A stretch of 64,000 nt of DNA, from contig OX419341.1 in NCBI GenBank assembly GCA_948470475.1, forward strand, positions 21,482,135 to 21,546,134, given 5' to 3'. This DNA is from Galaxea fascicularis (lineage: Eukaryota; Cnidaria; Anthozoa; Scleractinia; Euphylliidae). A program made the position numbers and the translations under genes. Below the pieces are notes generated by a model that was not told the DNA's origin, searched no databases, and saw nothing but the letters and a program-made list of their open reading frames with translations. This document shows, one piece after another, positions 24,501-36,500 of the stretch (position 1 is its first letter; the number at the start of each line of letters is the position of its first letter).

Positions 24501-27500
24501 AAACAGTTCTCGAAGAGAAAGAACATGTTGTCTACCTACCGTTGCGTACAAAGATATTTCAAACCGTTGAAATCTACTTAACAGGTGGCTGTGGTCAACG
24601 GCTTTCATTTCTAGACGGTATCGTCAACGTGGTATTACACTTTCGTCGTCGATCATCATGACAAACAGTTTTTACATGGTGTTGACTAGTGATGCAAGCC
24701 TGGATCAGTATCCAGAAAACAAGCCGTCCGAGTTTAAGATGCAATTACCGTCCCAGCTGCACCTAAGTGAAGACTGGGAAGTGGCCATGACCCGCATCAT
24801 CTATCCATACACGTGGCAAAATGTGAGAAACAATCAACTGTCTTACACTTTGCTTTGTAAGGCAGGGCCTGTTCCTTGGTCAATGTCCATTCACCTCCCA
24901 AGGGGTATTTACCGTACGGTCAAAGACGTAATAGATGGTATGTTGATGGGACTTCATAACGCTTTGAAGGACCTTTATCTGAAAAGTGAAGAAACGATTA
25001 CAAGTTTAGGAGGGAACGAGTGCTTTTACATTTACGAGAAAGCTCAACATTACTTCGAGTTGAGGTTGCCCACTGCTTGGTACGTGACTCTGCCCAAGAC
25101 ATTAGCCCGTGCCCTAGGGTACTTAAATCACAAGAACCAGCTTCCTGCTTTGTACCAAATCCAGAGCTCTCCTCTTGTCGAATTGAAACCCGATCAAAGC
25201 ATAACCCTGTTGACGACCACAACCACGCTTGCCAGAAAAGAAGACTTGGTGTGGGGAATGTTGTCGAGACACTCTTTTCAGACCATGTACGTGTATTCAG
25301 ATCTAATCGAGTCCCAAGTGGTAGGAGACGCCCAAGCTAACGTGCTCCGAATACTGGTCGCCCGAGGTCAGCCGGGTGACACGGTGACAGAAGAAGTCAA
25401 GCAACCAACCTATCATTCACTCCGTACATCTGTGTTTTCATCAGTGGCCATCCATATAAGAGGAGACACTGGTCAACCGATAACATTTGTGTCTGGTACT
25501 GTACGTGTAACGTTGCATTTTCGACGTCGTGCAATTCTATAACATGTTGTTGCCCATGAACCATCAATTTTACCCGTATCACCAACAAGTTATACCCTTT
25601 CCACAACAAGGCAGAGGGGACATAAGTATCTATGGAGGAACGCACCCTTACGGACAAGGGGGCAACGGATTAGGTGGAATGTTTCGTTCCCTATTTCGTA
25701 CAGCTACACCCTTTCTCAAAACAACAGCAAAGAATGTTGGAAAGCGATTGCTCAATACCGGGTTGGAAACAGGAATGCAAATTGTTCAAGACGTCATGAA
25801 TGGTCAACCTTTAAAGGCAGCTGCCAAATCGAGAACCAAAGCGGCTGGAAAAAGTTTACTCACGGGCACCATTGATGACATTGCACAGCAAGGTCGTGGG
25901 AAGAGAGCATATAAGCGTACGATAAAAGCCAAACCATTCAGTACTCACCCGATCAAGAAACGGAGAACATCGCATTCGACATTCAAGACTATTTTTGACT
26001 AAGTATGGCTTCAGCACACCCTCTCTCAGCCCCTGGTGGGAATTCAAGCTTGGAGTTGTTTCAAGTACCTGTCACTGATGTGTCAATCGTCAGTAGCAAA
26101 TGGTTGGATTATGAACCAGTTCAAACGGGAACCAATCCCATCGAGTTTGTGATCAAACCCCTAAAGGACTACATTGACATTAACAAGACCGAGTTACGGT
26201 TGGTGGTAAAAATTACCAAGCAAGATGGATCGGCCACGGGTGAAGGAAAAAAGTACACTCTGGTTAATAACACTCTCCATTCGATCGTGAAACAGTTTAC
26301 CATCAAGATCAACGAAACGTTAGTGACGGAACAGTCAGACACTCAAGCCTACAATGCTTACATCAAGACATTATTAAACTTTACAGAACAAGCTAAGAAA
26401 TCGTACCTTACCAAAGCTCTATACTACAAAGATACTGCTGGGCACATGGATGAAGTAGACAATACAGCAGACAATAACCAGGGTCTGGTGAAAAGAGCAA
26501 CATTCACCAACAACGGAGCAGAAGTGGGGCTGGTTGGAGTACCCCTTTGCGACGTGTTTAATATGGACAAGTTACTCCTGGATGGTTTGGAAATTAAAGT
26601 CAAGGTGGATCTGAACAGCGACGCCTTTGTGCTCATGGGGGGTGAGACTCCCAACAACTGCAAACTAAAGATTGCGTCAAGCACCCTTCGCATACGCACA
26701 GTGCGTGTAGCGGACAGTACGAAACTAGAACATAAAGAGATCATGCAAGGTCATGAGGGAAGCGCTGCTTTACCAGCCATCTATACGTTAACCAGAACCC
26801 CCACGCATGCCAAAATCATTCCTCAAGGAGTGTTAAATCATACAGAGACGGACCTGTTCCATGGACTGATTCCCCAATGCATCATTTTCGGAATGGTGCG
26901 AAATGATGGCTATAACGGCAATCTGGGAAGAAATCCTTTCAATTTTCAGTTGTTTGGTCTGCAAGATATTCGCCCGACTGTCAACGGAGAAGAAACGCCC
27001 TATTCTGCTCTGGACCTGAGAGGCGGAAAAAAGATCGATGGTTACAACACCCTCTTCTCCGGTAGTGGAGAGATGAATTGCGGTCACGGCCTTGACATTG
27101 ACAGAGAGGATTGGGAGAACGGTTACGGCTTGTTCCGTTTTGATTTGACGCCAGCGGGAAGTGGACATCCCAGCCATTTGATACCCCATGCATCGAACGG
27201 GTAACATCAACCTGTACCTGAAGTTTGGTACTGCAACTGCTGCAGTTCTCAATTTAATCGTGTACGCGGAATTTCAGAATCAGATGGAAATTGATCGCAA
27301 CAGGCGCGTGGTCTACGATTTATCACAAGGATCTTGATTCAAACTTGATGCATACTACCCTAGAACTATGGCAAGCCTGTCTTTGTGACCCTGTGTTAGC
27401 ACCACTGATTCGAGGCGTGTTTCCAAGTGACAAATTACCTGTCATCAACGCCTACCCAGCCAGTCTCATTGCAAACACGGACCCTCACGACAAACCCGGA

Positions 27501-30500
27501 ACACACTGGGTGGCCATGTACTTTGAATCACCACACGAAAGTGAATTCTTTGACAGTTACGGATTTCCTCCCGAGACATACAACATGGATACTTTCATTC
27601 TGAGGCAAGCTACGTACTACAACGACAAACCACTGCAGGGATTAGACTCAGATGTTTGTGGAGACTATTGTTTGTTTTATTTACTTCATCGCGCACGAAA
27701 TGTAGACATGAACACCATTCAATCTAAATTTAAGCGATATGATTCACAGTGGAACGATGCACAAGTTGCAAAGAGTGTACACACTTATTTTCATTCGATG
27801 ACCAAAATTAAAAAGGAAACGTTTCTTCAAAGTGAACAGCAAGGTTGTAAGTCGTTTCAGTGTTGTCGGAAACAATAAATAAAATAAAAGTTGAAAAAAC
27901 GTTATGTATAGGTGTGCAAAAATAAAACGTTCCTTCAAAGTGAACAGCAAGGTTGTAAATCGTTTCAGTGTTGTCGGAAGCAATCAATAAAATAAAACTG
28001 AAAAAGGTATATATAGGTGTGGGTTTATGTCTATTTAAACGATAACGGCCCTTTCGTGCCTTTAGAAGTCCATTTGAGTTTCCCTGCGACAACATGTCTC
28101 AATTCAAGTGCCCGAGCAGTATTATTATAGCCGGCCCAAGCCAATGTGGTAAAACAACCTTTACGCGGCAACTACTTCGACATGCGGATTGTTTATTTGA
28201 ACGCCCCATTCGCAAGATTGTGTATTGCTATGGACATTGGCAAGATTCTTTTAGGGAGATGGGAAACCAAGTGACATTGGTGGAGGGTATTCCTGAAGAT
28301 ATTTCCACTTTATTTCCATCGCACTGTCGCCCAGGCATCATCGTGTTAGATGACCTGATGAGAAACTGCAGCGGCGACGAACGAATCCTGGATTTGTTTA
28401 CAAAAGTATCTCATCATTGTGACGTCACCTGTATTTATTTGACGCAAAACCTCTTTCCACCTGGAAAGTTTTCCCGCAGTATTTCTCTCAATGCCCACTA
28501 CATTATTGCGTTTAATAACCCTCGCGATACATTGGGATTCCGAACACTGGCACAACAAGCCTTTGCGGGACAAGTGCCTTACGTATGGGAGAGTTTTCAA
28601 GATGCCACTTCGCAACCCTATGGTTATCTCATGCTGGATTTGCATCCGCGAACACCAGTTACTCTACGATTACGTAGCAACATATTGCCTTTGTCCCAAA
28701 CGTATCCCGTGGTTTACGTCAACAAGAAAACGCATAAAACGAATGACCCATTGGCAGTGGACTGCAGTTAACACGATGACTTCTCACGCGTCGTATCGTG
28801 CGGCAAGACAAACGAATCAACGCGGTGGTAACATGGTTTTGCGTTCTGGAAAAACGACCAAACAGAAACGACAGCTCTCCAATGGTTCCAAAGTCAATCA
28901 ACATTTACCCTTTCTTTGTACCTGTTTCAATAGCAATGGGAAACAACGTAAAGAGATGATAGCTCACGCTAACAGAGGACAGATAGAGGCCATTGGCGAG
29001 ATTGCTTTAAACCTACTTAAGGGAAACATTCTCGTACCGAGTTCATCATTTCAACGGTTGAAGCCGCACAAGACGAAGCTCCTCTATTTGACGCGTAAGA
29101 AACCTAGTCTCAAGAAAAAAAAAGAAGTCCTTAATCAACAAGGAGGTTTTTTACCAGCTCTCGCCGCTTTGATTGCTCCTTTGGCCGTGGATTTATTGGG
29201 TAAAGTGTTGAAATGAAACACGCGCAAAAGATGCTGCTTGTTCCGGAACAATTATTGCAAAGTATCGAAACAGAACACCGGTTAACAACTCCTCCGCAGC
29301 TTACGACATTAACACGTCTGGATCGAGACATGAAAAGTATCATGGATTCTTCCTTACCAGAAGACCAAAAAGTGACTTTATTGGATCAACTTTTGCAACG
29401 GTATCAAGGGCTATCAAAACAAATGAAGAGCGAATCGATTGTAAAACCTACGGTGGTATTACCAACGCCAACGCCTCGCGCAACAGCGACAACTCCTAAA
29501 AAAACGCAACCACCGTTGACATCCCAGGTAAAGATTACAAAACAACCACCAAGAAAACTACCTGCTACACCGGTCGCTACAACGCGGTCAAAAATTCCCG
29601 TCAGCATTGAAACGCCGCCTTCACCCCAGGAACCAACCGTGCATGAATGGATGATGGAAACACCGCCAGACTCCGTTCGCAAAAGTGTTAAAAGATCCTA
29701 CAAGGCGAGAACTCCATTAGTGGCAAGATTGAGGAGCAATAGACAGTGGGAACCGTATTAAATCAAACAATGCGTCTATTAAAGTAACGGGCTTTACGAA
29801 GCACAAGCACTTTTTGTTATAGCGTCTTGTTAACGAAATAAAGTGTTTGAAATTGCTTGAAAGAAATGACTTTTATTCATTTCAAATTCACTGCATTTTA
29901 AGTCTCTGTATTGTGTGTTTAATTGTCAAGTCCGTGTCATTCATCATCATTAGTCGTGCGCTTCAATTGTTTGTTTCAAACAACTTAAACCGACTCTTGT
30001 TTTAATACCTATAACTGAGAGTTGAATCAAACCACTTTAATTTAAGGCGGCCCAAAGGGTGCTTTTAAGACCTCGAGGAAGCGAGATGCCCGTAAGAACC
30101 GAATACAACTTCATAAAAAAAAAAAACTGTTACGGTAAAAATGATTTCGGTCAACTTTGAGAAAAGATGTTTGTATTCTCGCCTCAGTGACCACAATAAC
30201 ATGTTTTGCAGGTGAATTGTTTGACCGAAATTTGCATGTAACAATAACATCTAATGAACTATTCTTTTCGTCGAGGTCCCTCTGCGCTGCTGTCTATTCA
30301 TTGATATTCACATTTCGCTGTGTGTCTCTGTAATATTAAACATTTCATAAATAAACTGAACTAAACTGGAACTGCATTAGCTTTCAATCTTTCCATCGTA
30401 ATCGAAGATGGTTCTCCGTTGGCGCTTTGATTCAAGTTTTCGGTTTTTCTACAATAAGCCAAGGTAAAACTCGAATCAAAAAACCGTGTTTACTTCTGAT

Positions 30501-33500
30501 TTCACAATGAGAGCGAAGCGCGTGGTTCTGCCGACAAAACGCCGTGTGATAAGTTTGACAAATTCATCTTCCATGTAGACTTTATAAATTCATTTTGATC
30601 AAGCACGCAAAACATTCGTTTGATTTCATCATTCGGATAAGAATACACTCTACACACTCGAATTACAAACTTAGTATAATTCGTTGATTCACGCTAAACA
30701 TTCTTATTTACATTTTCATCTGATCTCTTTGAATAAACACATTCATTCCCGCTAGTTTTTTCGATTAGAATCAATTTTATTTTTCAAGACCTCATCCCGC
30801 CCGTGTTTCTTGAAGAAAGAGCTGACGATGCGTGATAAGCCATGGAGTTGAGTAATCTCTTTCGCATACCTATGTGATGATGTCATTCCTTGATACCTAC
30901 TCAACCCTATTGCGAAATCCTGGACTTTGACCCCTATGATGACGTCATAGCCCGCTTCCTACCCTCGTGCTGTGCACGTGATAATTACCATATCCCCATT
31001 GTTCTCTATTCCCTAAGGAATTCTTGGCTATTGTTCTTTTAATCAATTCTTTTGTTATGGCCCAAGTGGCCCCCTTTACAACTTACCTCGATAGTAGAAC
31101 AAGGTTCGAACACTCATTTATAAAGCTGAAAGGTAATTATCACCCCCATATGGTAGTTTTTTACTCTACCCATGGTAGACAGCTTAGGGTTAGGGCAAGT
31201 TCGGACAAGTTCTACCCACGTGGTTAGGGTTACGACCCTACGTAGGTTAGGGTTACGACCCTACGTCGGACAAGTTCGGACAAGTTCGGGCCACGTGGTT
31301 AGGACCATGTGGGTATTCCCTAGGGATGTGCCACACCCACTTGGTGGGAGCCATCTTGGATTTCTCATTTACATAACAATACAAACAAAAGAATTAATGA
31401 GATTTCCTGGCTTCTGATTGGTTGGTTACCGTTATAAGCTATTATAACTACTCGTAACACTAAATTTTCCAACCTTTCCTCGGAAGAGTGGGCGGCGCTT
31501 AAAAATCTCAGTAAACGCAATGACATAGTTGTCAAATCGGCCGACAAAGGCGGCGCGGTAGTTGTTTGGCGGTCCGACCTTTACCAAAAAGAAGCTTTGC
31601 GGCAACTTTCTGACACCTCGTTTTATGCCAAAATCGAGAAAGATCTCACCTCCACAAATCAAAAACTTGTCAAAGAAACCATTCATGATCTTATAGTTAA
31701 CCAAGATTTACCGGACACTGCAACTAATCTCATCATCACCACTCCTAGAACTTCGTGCATTTACTTCTTGCCTAAAATTCACAAACCGAACAACCCAGGT
31801 CACCCTATTGTTTCTGCCTGTAGTTGCCCTACCGAACTCATTTCTAGCTACTTAGACAGGATTATGACTCCTATCGTCAAATCTTTACCATCATTTTGTG
31901 GCGTTCTGGTTGCCGTCGTCGTCGTCGTTGCTTAAGCTCCTTAATAGCGTAGCTCCTACTCCACTATAAAAACTACACACAACCCATAATTCCTCGATTC
32001 GCTCTGACGAAGGGCTAACGCTCGAAACACCAGCCTTTAGAATCCCTGTACGGTGGTCAATTTACATTTATCAACTCTGTTGATAATACCAAATTTTACT
32101 ACTTCCCCACCGACGCAGCACCACGGTTTCTTTAGAAACTACCCCCTTTTTATAAGAAACAACCGGCGTCCGGCCACAAACGAAACCCTTGTATTTGTTG
32201 CTTTTTTGCCAGTCTGAGAAAGCGATGTTGTTGATGATTTCGGCTGTAGTTGTCGGTGTTGTTGTTTTGGAGGACATAAACTGTAAGTGTAAATTTTGTT
32301 TACCTACGGCACACCGATGACCTGAAAGAACTCCTTCCTGACGAGGAGTAGTAAGGTGTAATATGGGCATCACGCGTGTTGCAAGTAGGACCATCCGTCA
32401 CTCTTCATCTGGTCAAAAATGGAGATATTTGGTTCTTGGCAAACCTAGCGTGTTGCTATGGCAACATCACACTGGCTATTATTTTGCATCTTACTTGACG
32501 TACATTACTGGTGCCAAGTTTTAATGGCATCCCTCATATTTCCAGGAGATATTCTTGAGTTTGTGATTTATATTCTTACTTAAACCACTTGTGACGTCAT
32601 CAATTTTTAAGCAATAAGCAAGCATAATTTTGTTTTGTGCCATATGCACTTTAAGGTTGACTTTCTCGTCCTGGTGGTGATATGAATACCCTATAGCGTT
32701 AAGAGGAGTTGTGTCACTCATACAAAGACCCCTGCTCATGAGAATACTGTTTGTATTGTAAATTGCCTCAGCCTTGGAGTGGCCTAAGCTATTTTGAAGA
32801 GAGTTGTAACTGCCTTTCTACCTTACAAACCTAAACTATGCTTCCTTCTTTTCAGAGCCCCTGGTATTTGTCAACCGCCCGCAAGCTATAGTACAAGGAC
32901 ATATGGGCCAGAACGTAGCAATAAACTGTTCGACCAACGACGAGGATGCTGAAGTATCCCTTCTGCATCGGGGCAGTCCATTTGTTCCGTTTAAAGAGCG
33001 AAAACCTGCCGCTTATAAGCTTTTGAAGAGGAAACAGGTCTTTAGGATTTTGAACATTAACGTCCGAGATGCTGGAATTTACGCTTGTGAAGCTACCGAC
33101 GTGGCCAACCAGACCATTCGATGGCCTCACTTTACAGGATATTTTGTTCTTAGCCAAGGTAAGCTGTACGTATTGAAAATTCGGCACAGCATAGCTAACA
33201 CTTGGGCTCAGGGATCCTAAGTAAAGATAACGCGCTTCGAAAATTGAAGCTATATGTGCCTTCAGTTTACGTTATCACACCCATCGGTGCAGTATCCCTC
33301 ATCACTTTAAGTCACATCCCACAAGCTTCACGGTATCATTACTTCTTATCAAGAGAGGATTTTTATCCTCTCTTGTTCTTATTATAAAATGTCGGAAGAG
33401 TTACGCGCGCTCTAATTGGTCGAATCGAGTTCATTATATCTCCGACAAAGCGCGCGGCCGGCTTTGCTCATCGCCATAAAGTGACTGCTAGCAGTGTGCT

Positions 33501-36500
33501 TTGCTCAAACTGGACGCTGCACATCATTTCAACGTCGCGATAATTCGGCCATAAATCGCTATTCAGTTATTTGCTCAGTTTGTTTTAAAAGGCAGTGACG
33601 ATCACCAAGAAAATTACTCCTAAGGCCACATCCGTGACAAACCACATAAACGGCTCTGTATAATACACCACGTCTGAGTGACACTACCCTTTTCCACAGC
33701 TACAATACCTGATTATTTTGTCGTGAGGCCTAGAAGACCAGTCATCGTGCAACAAGGGCAGCAGACAGAAGTAAATTGCGAATCAGAAGGAGTTGAATCA
33801 ACACAGCTACAATGGCAAAAGCAAGCCAAGTCAGAAGATGTGCCAGTTCCAAACAATATGGTGACTCTTATATGGTGACTCTGATATGGTGACAGCTACA
33901 ATGGCAAAAGCAAGCCAAGTCAGAAGATGTGCCAGTTCCAAACAATATGGTGACTCTTGTTAAAGACAGGTCCACCAATAGAGTCAGAGCCGTTCTCACG
34001 ATTCCATATGCGCAAAAGAAGATGGTGGTTTCTACAAATGCGTGGTTACTGTTGCTGGCAAGACCGCTTACAAGCGCACTAAAATAAGTGTGAAAGGTAA
34101 GTCTGTTTAATGCTTAACAAAACCTTCGCTGCACATTTGTAATTGCTACCTCTCTTTTCCTTTTTTCTCTATTTTTTCTTTACCGTAGTCGACTGTTTTT
34201 AGTGCGTGTGTTGATTGGAAGATCTTAAGAAAGAGGTTCTCGTGAATTGGGCGTACGCTCTACTGCTATTGCTTACTAACACGTTAACATCAATGTTAGC
34301 TTTGAATGTCGAATTTCCATTCTGGATTTTCTTTGTCCGTTTTGAGATGTACGTAAATTGCGGGCAGCAACGAAACGTTAAGCAAGCATGCAGTCTTACG
34401 AAATTAAACCGGCAACCCAGTGATCGATTGGCATGCCATCCGAACTTTCTTCTTCCCATGCACACAGCCGAATCGCAGTTACAAACGTACGCAACGCTGA
34501 GTGTCAATGGCCGTCACGGACGTCTTCTAGTCTTTTCGATCGACCAGCATGGCAGATTCTGATTTAGCTTACTCTGTCACAGTTGTTCTTTGTACATCTT
34601 CTTTGTCCTTCTGGTTTTATTGCCGTTGGCCGTTGATTTCAATTCTGTTTAAATATATTTAATTTCGTCTTCTCTTTAACAGAGTCCCTAGTCTTCTTAA
34701 ATCGACCGCCTTTGGTTCTCCAAGGATACTTGAGACAGAGCTTAGTGATAAACTGCTCCACAAGCAACGAAAATGCTACAGTGTCTCTACTTTACCGACC
34801 CAAACATTTATCAAATTTCACGGAGCGTAAGCCTGACGCAAAAAGACTTCGGAGGAAAGGGCAAGTGTTCACTCTGCTGAACCTTATCATAAGTGACGCT
34901 GGATTTTACGCTTGCGAAGCGAAAACTCAAAACCACTTTATTCGTTGGCCCCCTGGTACAGGATTCTTAATTCTTGCGAAAGGTAAGTTTGAGCTGAATT
35001 TTAATCCGAAGAACTTAACGCCGCAGATAAACAGATAAACGTTGTATTGAAATAGTCTTCCCAAACACCTTCACATAATAGGTTTACCATGGTGTAGGTT
35101 CAGTGAGCCACTTTGTGGTAGAGTATTTTGCCTAAGTTGTTGATAAAATGGAGTATTGTTTTCGAACAACACGTGCACAACTACCCCACTTTTATGATAC
35201 TGCAGGCACGTTTGCTGACTGTCTTGCCTAAGGGATCTTATGTACATCTATTGCAAGGCGCTGGTATAACAGCCCAAGTAGATGCCAAACATTAATTTCT
35301 AAGTTAGTCATGGACTGTTTTTCAAAATCCACTGCTTATGGCCTCTTCGTTTTGGTCCTTTTCGTGAACTCAAAAAGTAGCATTAAGGCAAACGGAGGGT
35401 CATTGCCAATGAATCCTTAATTGATACAGAATGTCGAGAACTCTAACAGACATCATAAGCAAGACACTACAGAAATCGTTTATTTCAAAGATAATATTAG
35501 CGACTCCTGTCTTCTCTTTCAGTCGAGTTGCCGAAGCATTTTATTGTGAAGCCAGGCAGGCCAATATTTGTGCATGAGGGACAAAAGACGAAAGTCAAAT
35601 GTGAATCGGAAGGTGTGGCGACAACTAAGTTACAGTGGAAAATGCAAACCAACTCAGGATATGTGGCTGTTCCAGACCACATGGTGACTGTTATTAAAAA
35701 CAGGTCAACCGACCGAGTCAGAGCTGTTCTTAGGATCTCAAATGCCCAAAGGAAAGACGATCGATGGTACAAATGTGAACAGGTGGTACCATTTTTTGAC
35801 AAGGCTGACTTCAAGTTGATCAGAATTCAAGTGAAAGGTATCTACCGTCCAAATGATCCCACAATTTTGAGTACTTTACTCACAACAAGCCTGTTTTTAG
35901 TGCACGTGCCAATGGTCCCCAGTCACCACTGAAATAAAGACGCCCTCGACTCAAGTAACACCCAGGCGTCACTTCAGCAATTTAATTATCACATTCTATT
36001 GAACACCTCGAGTTTTAGTTCTAATAGGTTTCCGTCAACTCCGTCAGAGTTGTCGTTTTCCGACGTACAAGGCCGGTGAGACGAATGACGAGAGTTAATA
36101 TATAGCAAATATAAATTGGATCAGACCAATTATGTGAACGCCCATTTCATTTTAAATTTTTCAGCTTCACTGGGTAAATCAACATTGCCTTATTTGGCCA
36201 GTTGTTTCTCGTTAAAAGTTGTATTTTTCTTTCTGGACAGATCAACTGGCCTTTCTCAATCGACCACCAGTTATACTAAACGGATACCTTGGGCTGAATT
36301 TGGTGATAAACTGTTCCACGAATGACAAGGATGCTTCAGTGTCTCTTCTACACAGTGCGCCGCCTTCATTTGGGTCGCCCACCGAGCGAAAACCAGCCGC
36401 GAATAAAGTGTTGAAAACAGGGCAAGTATTTACCATTTTGAACCTCCAAATTAGGGATGCTGGAAGGTATACATGTGAAGCAACCAACAAAGCAAAGCAA

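Larger units (their letters stand above)
27805..28020 (+). repeat. 108 bp tandem duplication: protease 3' end, poly(A) signal and TATA
   Basis: 'cttcaaagtgaacagcaagg', 'cgtttcagtgttgtcgga' and 'aataaaataaaa' occur at 27825 onward and again 108 bp later, each ending with a TATA-like word (TATGTATA 27903, TATATATA 28008) plus 'ggtgtg'. The second copy separates the protease from the ATPase gene. Confidence 0.85.
17207..31452 (+). mobile_element. Polinton/Maverick (adintovirus-like) without DNA polymerase B
   Basis: 14,246 bp as found, about 11.57 kb without the nested Penelope insertion. The ends read 5'-AGT...ACT-3' with a 6 bp target duplication, both Polinton hallmarks. Inverted repeats are about 1.68 kb. 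Genes all lie on the plus strand: small ORFs, chromodomain integrase, two related virion-type proteins, basic Gly-rich protein, major capsid protein, adenain-like protease, packaging ATPase, and two small proteins. Polintons normally carry a protein-primed polymerase B of more than 1000 residues. Here the space between the repeats (21567-29770) is fully accounted for and has no room for one. The capsid gene has one frameshift, so this copy is at least partly inactive. Repeat arms are nearly identical, so insertion was recent. Confidence 0.9.
31453..32098 (+). mobile_element. Right part of the decayed Penelope-like element
   Basis: The reverse transcriptase resumes after the Polinton: RNDIVVKSADKGGAVVVW, CIYFLPKIHKPNNPG, IVSACSCPTELISSYLD, then the frame is lost near 31905 before motif A. 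A (gtc)n-like patch and a jump to the 3' UTR follow, so the catalytic part and the GIY-YIG domain are deleted. The 3' UTR carries a hammerhead-like core. The element ends near 'gataataccaaattt' at about 32098. Confidence 0.65.
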
